Origin: Ypsolopha sequella
Taxonomy: Eukaryota > Arthropoda > Insecta > Lepidoptera > Ypsolophidae
Direction: 5' to 3'
DNA: 64,000 nucleotides
Assembly (NCBI GenBank): GCA_934047225.1
Contig: OW203990.1
Location: forward strand, 20,749,045-20,813,044
How positions within the stretch are numbered: position 1 is the first letter of the stretch; each line of letters opens with the position of its first letter. The notes below the pieces were generated by a model. That model saw only the letters and a program-made list of their open reading frames with translations. It was not told the DNA's origin and searched no databases. The translations under genes and the position numbers were made by a program. This document shows positions 1-11,437 of this stretch, in pieces.

Positions 1-56
1 AAACTTCCTCTATTTTCTTGCACCTTTCATGATCCTGGTCGTAAAAATACTAGTCT

Positions 57-362
57 TTAAGAGCAGTTTCGTAGCCGGATTGTGAAATACCCGCCTACTT
101 TTTTAATTAATTGAAACACAACACTTAAATTTAAAATTCACTCAATAGTTATTCAAAAAAACCTTATTACCTTTGTATTGTGTATACTTCATTCGCAAAG
201 TTTCCATTGGTTTCTATAAATTAGAATTTCAAAATTTTTGAAATTCTAATTTACGGAAACCAATGGAAACTTTGCGATTTGTAACATACATAATACATAC
301 TGTTTCGATTAATTAGAAAAGTAGGCGGGTATTTCACAATCCGGCAGCAAAACTGCTCTTAA
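57..362. mobile_element. TTAA-flanked inverted-repeat MITE, family A copy 1
   Basis: An element of about 298 bp (61-358) lies between two TTAA tetramers (57-60 and 359-362), as expected for a piggyBac-type target duplication. The ends begin GAGCAGTTT and are followed in both arms by the shared block CCGGATTGTGAAATACCCGCC, broken here as CCGGATTGTG + AAATACCCGCC. A second inner pair of arms (CAAAGTTTCCATTGG and its complement) makes most of the element foldable. There is no coding capacity. A second copy lies at 818-1083 and a truncated one at 32939. The piggyBac assignment rests only on TTAA. Confidence 0.8.
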
Positions 363-813
363 TGCAAACGGAAGAAAAAATTTCACTGCTACTGAAATTT
401 TACCCATATTTATCTCTAAAGCAAGTTTCGGGTAACCGAATTCATATGTTTATCTGATAAAACTTTCGGGCTCTACGTCATCAGGATTTGGTCCAATCCT
501 ATCTGACAAGCACTTGACCTACTCTGAAAACACAGCTAATCGAAAATCAATAAAAAGAGAACGTCGAACTTTTAATCTCACCAACCCTTTATGTTTTTTT
601 TTAATGAAACTCGGTCTAACGTTTTACCAAGGAGTTAACAATAATCTTGGTTATACAAATCCGCTCACGTAAAAGTTAAAAGAAATGGTATCTGAAGTCA
701 CAATTTAAAAAATCCACGTCGAAAGCAGTATAAAGATTAGTTTACGAGTCGAGTAAGATGTAGATATTCATTTTAGAGTTATCCTTGATTTACTCTTCTA
801 TCGGAAGGTATAG

Positions 814-1087
814 TTAACAGCGGTTTAGCAGCCGGATTGTGAAAACCCCGCCTTTTTCTAATTAAACTAAACAGAACACTTATATTAAAAATTTACTCGC
901 AAAGTTTCCATTGGTTTCTGCGAATTATAATTTTAAAGTTTTAAATTTTAAAATACACAAAACATAGGTAATAAGGTTTTGTTGTAAAACTATTGAGCAA
1001 ATTTTGAATATAAGTGTTATGTTTCGATTAATTAGAAAAAGGCGGGGTTTTCAACTTTTCACAATCCGGCTGCTAAACTGCTCTTAA
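814..1087. mobile_element. TTAA-flanked inverted-repeat MITE, family A copy 2
   Basis: The element body (818-1083) is flanked by TTAA at 814-817 and 1084-1087. Its arms carry GTTTAGCAGCCGGATTGTG and the complement, then CCCCGCCTTTTTCTAATTA. The interior repeats the CAAAGTTTCCATTGGTTTC motif of copy 1. The right arm has a small extra segment (CAACTTTTC) not present in the left arm. It is non-coding and non-autonomous. Confidence 0.78.
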
Positions 1088-3739
1088 TCAATTAAATGCC
1101 CCTCCCACCACCCTGTACTCGTACTCTTTTTGGTTCGGTTTAACAGATGTCCTGTGACGTCACATCAGCAGCCATCTGTCTAGGCTTCCTCCTGCTTGGC
1201 CAGCTCTTGACCCAGTTGTGGATCTCGCAGGAGCAAATCGAAAATCAATGTGGCAACGACCCCTCCTGGTGCGATCACACCGTAACGTTGTGATGCTGAA
1301 GACCTTACTTTACTGGTTTATCTGATATGATACTTCCGGTTTGATTTTTACTTACTGTATTTTGTATGATTTGTCCGTCTGTACGTCCAAGGAATTGGAA
1401 AATTTAAAGTCATATTTTGGATTTTTTACCGTACCAGATCCTCTAAAAAGGCCGTTTTGCATGAATCACATTATGATTCTGTTCTAATGCCATCTCTTTT
1501 GCACACGTGAAGAAACTCTGACTCTGTCCTACTTTCAAATCATGTTATGATTCACCCAAGTCGGATTTTTTAGATTCCCTGTAGTGAAACTGTGTGTGTT
1601 TTTTTTTTTCAAGCTGTTTGCATAATATTGTTAATTTTCAAATTGGGTAGGTATAGTTAATAAAAGACATTTTTATTAACAAAACATGAAAAATCTATTT
1701 TCTATCTTTGTAGCGCTGTATACTGAACTTCAGGCTCACAACCTACTTAGCAGCAGATGCTCCTACTCTCTTACACTATGCTAAAATTGTTTAAACTTAT
1801 TTGTAATCTAACTGAGCATAAATTGTGTAAACATGTACCGTTTTTGTGAATAAATAACTTATATTATATTATATTTTTATTTTCTATCTTTATATTTCTC
1901 GTATCGTACACCCAATGGCATGATGTTATTTCTATCTGACATCAACTGGTAATGACTACATTAGATTAAATAACTACACACTCGTATAATTATGTCAGAT
2001 ACGACTGTGTGTCTTAGCTATAATAATCTTTTCCTTGAGGTCGGTGACCTGTTATGCAGCCACATTAATTGCTACGAAGCAACCCACAATTTGGAGTTAG
2101 AGAGCACGATTGTTGTTTTTTTGTCTTGAGGGGAGTGGGGAGTTCAGTCCCCCTTGACCACGTGTTGGCTACTAATTGCTCAGCTGGGACCCTCCAAGCC
2201 CAATGTGAGTTTTCCACTTTAACAAATACACGACTCTTTAAATGGTGTAGTTTTTCCCGTCCATTCAATTTACTTTAACAATGATTTTCATGTTTCAAAT
2301 AATTAATTTAAAACCGTATCGTATTGGAAATGATAAGAACACTTTGAAGGTAAATTTGTACAACATATTCGTCAGTAATTCCAAAACCTCAACCGAGAAA
2401 ATGAACGCACCCGCCGCCGCCGGAGAGATTGTTTAAACTTGGGAATTATTTACAAGCAGCTACATGTCCTTTAGGAACGGGGAAGTTCGCCACGCGTATT
2501 CGAATTTCTGTATGGAGTAGAAATACGGCTTTATAGGAGCAAAATCATACTTTCTCCTCAGAGCCGCGCGAGGGGAGAGCGGTACTAATGACCGCGGGGG
2601 GCGAGGTACCTCTCTACCTATACCTACCTACATATGCCACGACAACCACACTTTATATTGCGTTTAGCTGCCTACCCACACACACAGGCATAAGGGGCCC
2701 GTATTCGCTCTTTTTAGTTTTTATTATTTGCACTATTTTCTCTCGTTTTACAGAACTCATCATAAATCTGCCTTTCGCAAAACACGTAGCGTCTAGGTAT
2801 TCAACTCTGGGCGGTATGCACTCGTCGCATTATAAGTGAAGGTTGAGAGAGCCCAAGATTTTCATTTTATTTGATGTCATGTTATTCTTGGTCTCATTTC
2901 TGTAACAGATATTATTTTCATAATAGTCGAATTTGGGTTATCTTTATATTCAACAAAGCAAGTATCATCTTATCTCACCAAGGTTTCTTGCTAATGAACA
3001 TGTCAAACAAACTTAACAATTAAAAAAACCTGTCACTGTTTTCACTAGTCATCGTTTCACACATGTAGCGGCTCCAGTCAGGGTAGCTGCTGAAAACTGC
3101 TGAGTCATGGATCCTGTGTCAAACCTTGATGGACAAACTCGCTGGCTGGCTGCCACATGTTCCGACCTCCTCACTTGGTCCTGACAGATTCTGGCAAGTT
3201 GTCGTTGATAAGTCAATGTTTGCGTTAGCATGCCGATGAGTGAGAATCCGTCATGGGGGATGTGGCGAAATTGGGATCATGTTTCAGTTTGACTACTTTA
3301 AAGTGAATTGAGCCAAATAACTATGATTGCAAAACCATAATAAAGTGTTGGTTTCCAGACCCGTAGCCAGGCTTTGTTTTCGGGGAGGGGTCAAAACTTT
3401 CGGGAATGCTTGTAATCAACAATATCGTTGCTTGAAATACATATAATACCTGTCGTATTCCATCCATTTTTTCATTTAAATTATAATAAGGTGGTCAACG
3501 TATCACTAAATATTTTTTTTGAAAGCAAAACCTTTCGCTTGGGATAAGACACCCAACCCCCCCCTGTATAACCTGTAACCCCCAACGGACCTGTTGGTAT
3601 CTACGTAAGCAGTCCGATGGTAGTGAATATTGGGTACCTACTCGTAAGCACAGTAGCGTTCCTTACATACTCCGCAAGGAACTTGTGTTGCCTGAAATTT
3701 AATGATAAAAGGTAGGAAATGATATGATAAGACTCTTGA
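1088..3739. other. Non-coding, no recognised gene
   Basis: AT-rich sequence in which only short unsupported reading frames occur. A GC-richer stretch near 2395-2640 (CCGCCGCCGCCGG and following) might be regulatory, but nothing specific can be named. By inference this is intronic or upstream DNA of pb. Confidence 0.5.
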
Positions 3740-3915
3740 TTCAATATGACAGTTTCTTGAAAAATATCATGGAAGAAGAGGTCGGGGGGAAAAGAGGAAG
3801 AGAAAGATCAAGTGAAGGAGAAAGTTAATGTTATGTCTTATCAAGAGGCCAAATTATTAGCAGAAGAAAAAGAAGAATGGTGATTACCCAACCGACAAGA
3901 GCGTAGCTCTTAAGT
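3740..3915 (+). mobile_element. LINE (RTE-like) reverse transcriptase C-terminal tail fragment
   Basis: The + strand reads a degenerate peptide with EEEVGGKRGRE followed, after a frame change, by QVKEKVNVMSYQEAK, LLAEEKEEW, a stop, then NRQERSS. This tail is typical of arthropod RTE-like LINEs. The copy is a 5'-truncated dead fragment; the frame changes and the internal stop show it is not functional. A longer fragment of a similar kind lies at 5411-5960. Confidence 0.6.
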
Positions 3916-5084
3916 TATAGATAGATAAAAGGTAGAAAATATCCTTGTGACTTTTGACTGCTACCTAAGGTTGTTGCAATTTAAAAGAAGACGTATTGAC
4001 TATAGATTATAGAATATGTATGCTTCAGTGGTATCGCCAAATAGAGATCTAGATGAGATAGAGTGCAAGTAGAAGATTGAGGTTGACTTTTGCATTTTGT
4101 ATGAAACCATAGGTATGTAGGATGTCTCAATCCAACGTTAAGTTATTTCCAAAATATATCTGAAATTAAACGTTCTGCATACTCATTTATCAAAGTATTG
4201 AACTGACATCTATAAAACATTCTTTCGCACGTATCGACCTCTATGATTACCAACAAATCTAACCTAACTCCCCCATGGATCGGTTGGTGGATCCAAGGTA
4301 GACCCAACCCACACTTATCCTCAGATACCTACAAATTACCTACGTACACGTACCCTGGATACGTACAAATTAAGTGTACGTATGTACCTTGGCTTGTACA
4401 TTCGCTGACTTATTATTTATTTACATTCTCGCTGTAACGTGTAATTTAAACGATGTAGCTGTGTGAATCCGTATGTGAAGTGAACGTAGGGTGTAATTTC
4501 TCGTGTATTGGCCAGCAGCAACGGCATTGGTTCTGATTATAGAGGTTTTCTCACTCCATGGTTCCAGTGCTATCTTTTTTTCCATTTTTTTATCTTTATG
4601 AACTGGTTTAAGAAACAACTTATGCATTATACTGAATATGTTTATTTTATTTTTATGGATATGTTTATTTATTATGGAGAATTTATCATTAATAGAATTG
4701 ATTAACATTTTCAATTAACATACTAGAGAGGGAACAATGATCATGGTATCACAAAATATGATATTTTCTAAACATGATATATTTCTTCAATATCACCAGT
4801 GTTTGCGAGAAAAGTATCTCGCGTGACGAAGAAGACCGACTCCGCCGAGGCAGAGAATATAAAGTATTTGGCCGAGGCCTGAGAGTTGTTTGTAACCTGT
4901 CATTAAGCTATGATATGCCGCCGGCTGCCTGACTCCATGCGCGCACGCATCCATCTCCGGCCTTTACGGGGCGTACGAGTACAGTACCATTATCTAGAGT
5001 GTTGCGAATTAGTTGTTAGAATCAATGATCTGTAAGACCCTACTCTGTAAATATACTAGGATAGTGAGTAACAACTCTTTTAAA
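3916..5084. other. Non-coding, no recognised gene
   Basis: AT-rich sequence with TACGTA-rich low-complexity patches near 4330-4390. The frames in 4243-4714 on the two strands overlap each other and resemble nothing known. A mixed-composition block at 4800-4980 contains GATAT and GCGC-rich segments but no gene. Confidence 0.45.
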
Positions 5085-5298
5085 TGTCGTGGGCAGATCA
5101 TAGAATTGGACAGATCGTAAAGTATGAAATTGAAAATCTTTCACCAAAAGTCAAAAATAGGTGCGATGATGTGCGGAGCGAGGAGGAGCGTGTTATGTTA
5201 ATAAATTTGGGGAACCGAGTGAAGCTGAGCGGAGTGAAGCGAACCCCCTAGTTTTAACAGAAATATAATATGCCCAATTCTACAATGTGCTGACGACA
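5085..5298. mobile_element. Inverted-repeat MITE, family B copy 1
   Basis: The left arm (GTCGTGGGCAGATCATAGAATTG) starts near 5086 and has a degenerate complement near 5270-5297 (CCCAATTCTACAATGTGCTGACGAC, reading outward). The interior contains the phrase AAAAATAGGTGCGATGATG followed by purine-rich GAGCGGAGTGAAGCGA. The same interior is seen at 54858-55119, and a fragment at about 19819-19935. Non-coding and non-autonomous. Confidence 0.6.
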
Positions 5299-5410
5299 TA
5301 CATATGTAGACATAGTCAGGGAGCTAGGCTGGGAATGATAGCATGTGTGTAATTACCAATACGGTTGGAAAAAAATTGGGTATTTTTATAACAAATTACC
5401 AAGTTTTAAT

Positions 5411-5960
5411 AATGGCTGCAAAGGCACTATTGGCGGTTCATAATGGAGTGTTGGCTTCTACACTTATGTATGGTAGTGAATGTTAGGTACGGCAAGATAA
5501 AGATCAAAGTAGAGTGAATGCAGTGGAAATGCGTTCCTTAAGAAGTATGTATTAACATTGAAAGACAGAGTGAAAAATATCGACATACGGGATCGTTGCG
5601 GCCTGAAAAAAGATGAGGTGATTAGAATAGAAAAAGGGATGCTCCGGTGGTTTGGACATATAGAGAAGATGAATGAAAGCAGGGTGACGAAAGAAAATTA
5701 TAGTGTACAAGTGGAAGGTACAGCTTAACCAGGCCACCCTAAAAGGACGTATGCTGACCAAATTGGCGACAGACTGAAGAAGGGTAATGTCAAAAGTACC
5801 CAGAATAGAAGAGCTTGTATGACTAGATTGATGGATTTGGAAGAGGCGAAAGAGGTGTGTCTGGATCGTAGTAGATGGAAATCTGTAGTTTGCCTACCCC
5901 TCTGGGAGACATGCGTAAGTAAGTATATGTATGTACGACGTACGTATGTATGTAAGAATA
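5411..5960 (+). mobile_element. LINE (RTE-like) reverse transcriptase C-terminal region, degenerate
   Basis: Translation of the + strand gives recognisable non-LTR reverse transcriptase 3' domain phrases in order: GVLASTLMYGSE, KDRVKNIDIRDRCGLKKDEV, MLRWFGHIEKMNESRVTKE, then a region around GTAPGHPKRTY broken by a stop, and RRACMTRLMDLEEAKEVC. The order and spacing match the thumb and post-RT region of RTE/BovB-like LINEs. Frameshifts and stops show that it is dead. It may be of the same family as the - strand fragment at 39290-40110. Confidence 0.65.
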
Positions 5961-7836
5961 AATTATTATATTATCTATGGTATCCGTTATTCTCGTGATT
6001 AATCTAGAGTAAATAAAAAAAAAATGTTGCAACGCCAAATGATGTTTGAATCAGGTAATAGCAATTATTCTTAAAATTAATAAATTTGTTACTAAAAAAT
6101 TACCTTTCTTTTATTTTCAACCGTACGTCTACCGTGTAGTACGTCTACACACAAAACATCAAAATTTTATCTGTCAAGGTCTGTATGATTACAACTATTT
6201 ACGAGTATTTTTTTTTTCAAAATTTGTATTTGAATGCGGTTGTTTTAACCTCCAATTTAATATGTTTACGATCAAAATTTCCTGAACTTTGTTGATTATA
6301 TATGGGTATATGATTGTTTTCCTTTTGCAGTACGATTCTTTCCTATTTACATCTGGCAGGCCTGACTTGGTGTGCCGAAGTTCTAACTTATTGGCAATTA
6401 GATCAGGTTATATCACAGATTTCTGTCAGTTGAAGAATGCATTAGAATACAAGTTAATATGAGATAAATAAATTTCATGATATTAAAATGTTATAACGTT
6501 AAATTAAATATCGACTCAGGTGATCCCAGCTGTCATACGCTCATTCCTAACACTTCTCTACTTATTACGTAATTTATCAATAAACCTAAATACCTAAATG
6601 ATTATCTACCTACACGATGTGGGATTCAAGCCCTTTCAAAATGCATGTCATCGTAATAATACAATCTAAGTGCAACCCACAAACTCAAAATACCGCTGAG
6701 CTTGAGCTTAAAGAAGACATGATAAATAGTGAACGCATCGAGAACTCGAATCAGAGAACGTCAAGCACGACACAGACTTTCAAAATGTATTCTGCATCCG
6801 ATTTCCAAACTGTATCCAATAATGTATCATCCATCAGACGTGCGCCGTCACTGGGGTGAATGGTACGCGGGAGAGATAGGTAGATCACGTTCGACACAAG
6901 GGGGAAGAAGACGGGGATTGAATTTGAGAATATTTGCATAATCTCCTCGGGTACTTTATCATAGAACCACGTGGCAGTGACTAGTGCACTCGCGGATTAC
7001 GCACGCTGGATTATATCGACACTTTGCTAGACCTACCGAGGCCGCTTGAATCACGACCTTACTGTTACCATATGAAAGGTATTTCCGAGAAATCGATTAA
7101 CAGGTTGAGAGGTTTTTACTATAGTAATAACAGCCTAACGTGAGCTATAATTATTCATATCACAATATAACTCCAATACCGACTGACCGATTTCAAAGTC
7201 AAAACACAATTGGAGGCAACTTTTATACGAAATGATAAATATCGCACCGCCAGTCTCGGCCGTCCAAAAAACGCTTAACTTGTCCCGCTACAAAAGGAAA
7301 AAGCCAACGTCTTCCGTTCGGCCGGAGCCAAAGAAAAAAATCTTCGCGAGGGATTCCTGCCTTCCATTTATCATATTCCATATTCATTTATTCGTCAAGT
7401 TCTTGATTCATTTATTCGTCATGTCTTGATTTCGTCTCATTTATTATTAAAAATGAACTGTCCCAAGCAGACCGTCGAGCGACAACGGTCGGCCACTGTT
7501 TCAATCTTGGAATAATTTCATGCTGAATCAGGTCACTGAGATCGGAGCCTACTTTTTGCAACTAAACTTGGACAATGAAATGAATTCAGAAGGCAATGAT
7601 GTAATTGGCTTCCTAAGTGGTATTAAAAATAAATCGATTTTATCGTTTCCATTTTCGGAATTGAAGTGAAAATACAGACTAAGTATTAGGCATTCACGAG
7701 CCTACTTTTATAAAGAACATTGTACAAATCTACTCTGTGTAAGGGCTCCGGGTAGGGTGCAGAGGTAAAGGTCCCGAGTCACAGGTTATCTCGTGATCTC
7801 GGCCCGCGGTCAGCACCGGGCCCACCGGTCCTCAAG

Positions 7837-7846
7837 TGATGGATGG
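7837..7846 (+). promoter_or_regulatory. Candidate Exd/Hox (Labial-type) bipartite site
   Basis: TGATGGATGG is identical to the bipartite Exd/Pbx-Hox sequence known from labial/Hoxb1 autoregulatory elements. It lies in a GC-richer block (7740-7870) upstream of the pb homeobox exon. One exact 10-mer could occur by chance in 64 kb, so this is a candidate only. Confidence 0.35.
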
Positions 7847-9125
7847 CGGGATACGGCCGCCGCTATCATTGCTCATGTAATTCACTGTTGGAAACGATAA
7901 AACTTCCTGCTGAAATTTGATACTGCTTGATTTTGATGCGTTGAGATATGTTTATTTGGATTTTAGATGCTTTTATAACACTTAGATAATTTTGATCACG
8001 ATTTTTATTTATAAATATGTCAAGATCACATATATAGTAGTATGTGCCCAGCCCACTGGGAAACGCAAATGTGTTTTTATCCAGTGTTAATTAGAAGTAA
8101 CATACGCAAGTAAAAATTTGTATCGATTTTTTTTTCTATACCACTTTTTTAATTAAGGCCAAATTTTACAAGTCAACTTGGGCATTAGCTCTCCGTAAGC
8201 AGATGTCTAAGTTTTGTGCGTTTAATGTGATATCTCTACGCAAGAATAAGTTGAATTAAAAGCCCAATTCAGTGGACTCCCACATTTTTTTCCGACGTAA
8301 CATGGAGCTGTCCTCCCGCGTCACGTCATCCATCACACTGCGCCGGCGGCGACGTTAAGCGTCCACCTCGTCACCTCGCTGCCAATCTCGGAGAGTAGCC
8401 AGATCATAGAGGGGACGGGTGATCGGCTTTTGTACAATCACTAGGCACTGTTTACTAAATAATTTTATGGAATTCATTAGTTTTATTAGACTCACCAAAA
8501 TCTGTAAAAAAAAAACCACGTCATATGTTTTCGATGTATCTAAACAAAATCAGATTGTTATTTCTCAACTCTCCAAAATCAGAGCCGAACATTTGATATG
8601 TGGCCCATTTGTAAGCAATCTCGTCAGTAAAACGTTGTCAGTCTTTGTGTCGGCTGTCGGCGAACGTAATACGGCCATTTCGCAGACATAACAAATGGGG
8701 GCACATTACGAGCGGCAACTACCGACCGATTCCGCACTCCAGTTATAGTAAAATTCAAAGAATAAGGAGTTAACTGAACATCCTGTTTCAAAATACGATT
8801 ATTCGTTACCCTTTTTTTAAGTCATTTCTCATCTAAACAAAACGATTAAACAAAAACGCTTCTGATTTCCCAATCGTATGTCCATTACGTCACACGGCCC
8901 AGTATCATGTGATGTGATCCTAAAAAACTATTGGTCTCGTCTCGATTTGATGGGCACCGGGGCTCCACGGACCCGCCCCGGGCGCCGCCGCTCCGCTGCC
9001 GCGACAAGAACAAATGACCCCCACGCATCATAATAAATAAAACAATTTGTTCTTAATTAGATTTCGTGAATTTAATTTTCATGCCGGTAATTGGTCGTAG
9101 CCTCAAAGAGACGCGACTCTATCGG

Positions 9126-9135
9126 TGATGGATGA
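9126..9135 (+). promoter_or_regulatory. Candidate Exd/Hox site
   Basis: TGATGGATGA fits the TGATNNAT Exd/Hox consensus. It sits about 100 bases after a TAATTGG core and before CATAATTAGAG. The clustering of homeodomain cores in 9040-9200 is suggestive of an enhancer but not proof. Confidence 0.25.
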
Positions 9136-10969
9136 TCGAACGGCGCCTTAACAACTATTTACTCATTCATCTGTGGATGCATAATTAGAGGGTTCGGAAG
9201 TTTACTTTCATTAACGCTTATGATCCTATTACTGTTTCTTTTATGGGTTTCAATGGCTAGGTTATTGTTTCGCTTAACGTGTGTTACTTGCGTGGGAAAT
9301 TTTATTAACATTACATTTTATTATACTAACTTAATTTGATTCATTTTACAATGTCCCGAATGTCCTCTTAAAAGAATATTTAATACGGAATAAAGAAACA
9401 AAAGGGAATACAAAAGACAAATCGGAAAACGCTTGCCTCCAACAATCGCTACAAACGGCACAGAAAGAGAACTTTAAAAAATAAACGCCGAAAAAATCTT
9501 GAAAAGTCACGGACGCTTAACTTTCTTCCCCTGTTTTATTTTTTGTACCCTCTTCTGTACTTTATTTCTATCTTTTACGCACCCGTTGTTTAAGATAGGG
9601 GTTTCTCTTTCTATTTAACTGATAAGTTACTTTTTTAAACTGCAGGGAAATCGAAGTTGTTTTCTGAGCAAAATTAAAAGCTGGCAGTCGCAGACGTAGG
9701 TCATAAAAAGAAAATATGGGGCCCGTTAATCAGACATCTTGTTTTATTTGTTTTGAGCTTTCTTTCATGTTAGTTTAATAACTTAATACTGCGTTACGGC
9801 TCTTTATTTATGGATTGCAATTACATACAACCACATTTCAATTTATTAACACGTATCTAGCAACAGTTTCTTTTTGTAATACTTACTTATCTAACTAATA
9901 TTTCTTCAATTGTTCTTGATAAATCTTGACAGTTGAAACTGTTAAATAATGTATTTTTAAGAGGCTATGCGAATTATATTTTTGTCAATGTCACTCTAAG
10001 CGATAAAACGCGCAGTGCGAGAGGGGCGGATTTAGGGTAAAAGGGAAAAAAGTTGGTTTTATATTTTTATAAAAAAAAACTAAACTAGCTTGTAAAATTT
10101 CCAAAATCAAAAATCTAGATATTGTTGAACCCCATCTAATAAAATATGTTTGAGTTCTGTACATGGCTGCTATTCGTTAAACGAGGAGAAAAAGTGTGTT
10201 AGAAGACCTCATTTCAACAATTATTTCTATTGAGGAAAGTTTATCCAAAAACGTTTGCCAAAAATAAAACCCTAGATTATATGGTCAAAATGCATATACC
10301 AGAAACTGATTATAATTTTCCGTGTATTTAATGAAATACACAGAATAGAAACACCCGTAATTTTTTAAAATATCGCCTTAAGTAAAGCGTAGTTACATTA
10401 TTCCGATGCACAAATAAACGAAGACGTCGAACGTTGCGTGATTGTGTGTCGTGTAGTTCTAATATAACTGCAAATAAAAGTAAAGCTGCCACCACTCCAT
10501 ACAAAAAATTTGGATAAAAGGTACCAAGATTAACGTATTAGACGTTTCAGACGACTTAGCCGGAACAATGTGGTTCTACCTTTATCAACTTGCCAATGTT
10601 GTCAATACCGAACATCAAATTTCTTTTTATAATTTAATATCGTATTGGAATTACAGAACATATAAAAGTTAATTAGTTATTTATTACAACTGTTGTCTAC
10701 GGAACCCTTCATCAGTAAGCTTAGCACATACTCTTCGTTGATTTTTATTTGCAAAGCGTAGAAATCGACGCAACATTGCGCCAACATCGGTGGGGGCAAA
10801 TGTGCCAGTCACTATGACGAAAGTAAGGTTTGCATACTGCATTGTAAAAAGCTATTATTTTGATTCCAATTCATAGACAATAAAAAGTGTCATTATCGCT
10901 AAAATAATAGAAAAACATGATATACCATCGTTCACCTCGTAATTTGGATCCAATATTCTTTATCTACTC

Positions 10970-11437
10970 CCATACTGCAATAAGGCAATTGCAACATCAA
11001 AAGCAGTTTCATAAGTACCTAGATTGTTTATCCGATGTTATAATATTACATTATAACACCGTGATTCTGCGCTGCGATTGGCCCAATTTATTATAAAACC
11101 GCTAGAGAGCCAATCAAGAACAGAGACGAGAAATAAGTACCGACCTTATTTCTTAAGCCACGCCCGTTTATCCTGATTGGCCTTCAAGCTGCATTACCGA
11201 GACGACGCACCCGAGGTTTATGAACGATTGTTCTACTTCTTATTTTTCGTGAAATTTTTAGTTGAAAATATTATAAATAAAGACGATATTTTTAATGGTC
11301 GTAGATAAAGTATTGTGTGCAAATGAACATAATTAGATATTGGGACACTCGTGCAAAATTATTACGAAACTCACTTCGTTCGTTTCGTAAACAAGCACTG
11401 TGCCCCAGTGTCTCGAGCTATGTTATAGTTGCACAAA
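10970..11437. repeat. Dispersed repeat family C, copy 1
   Basis: About 470 bp nearly parallel to 44277-44756, in the same orientation. Both copies begin TATCTACTCCCATACT, pass through GCGCTG..ATTGGCCCAATTTA, CGCTAGAGAGCCAATCAA, AAGCCACGCCC and AATGGTCGTAGAT, and end near TGTTA.AGTTGCACAAA. No ORF and no clear terminal inverted repeat were found, so the class is unknown. Two CCAAT-type boxes (ATTGGC, GCCAAT) occur in it. Confidence 0.8.

Larger units (their letters stand above)
5961..10969. other. Presumed pb intron or upstream DNA with GC-rich blocks
   Basis: No exon was recognised. Three blocks stand out from the AT-rich surroundings: 7740-7870, 8290-8410 and 8930-9010 (the last reaches GGGCGCCGCCGCTCCGCTGCC). 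The block at 9040-9200 carries several TAATTA/TAATTG cores typical of homeodomain sites. These are candidate conserved non-coding elements, given the proximity of a Hox gene. Conservation itself cannot be seen from one sequence. Confidence 0.4.
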
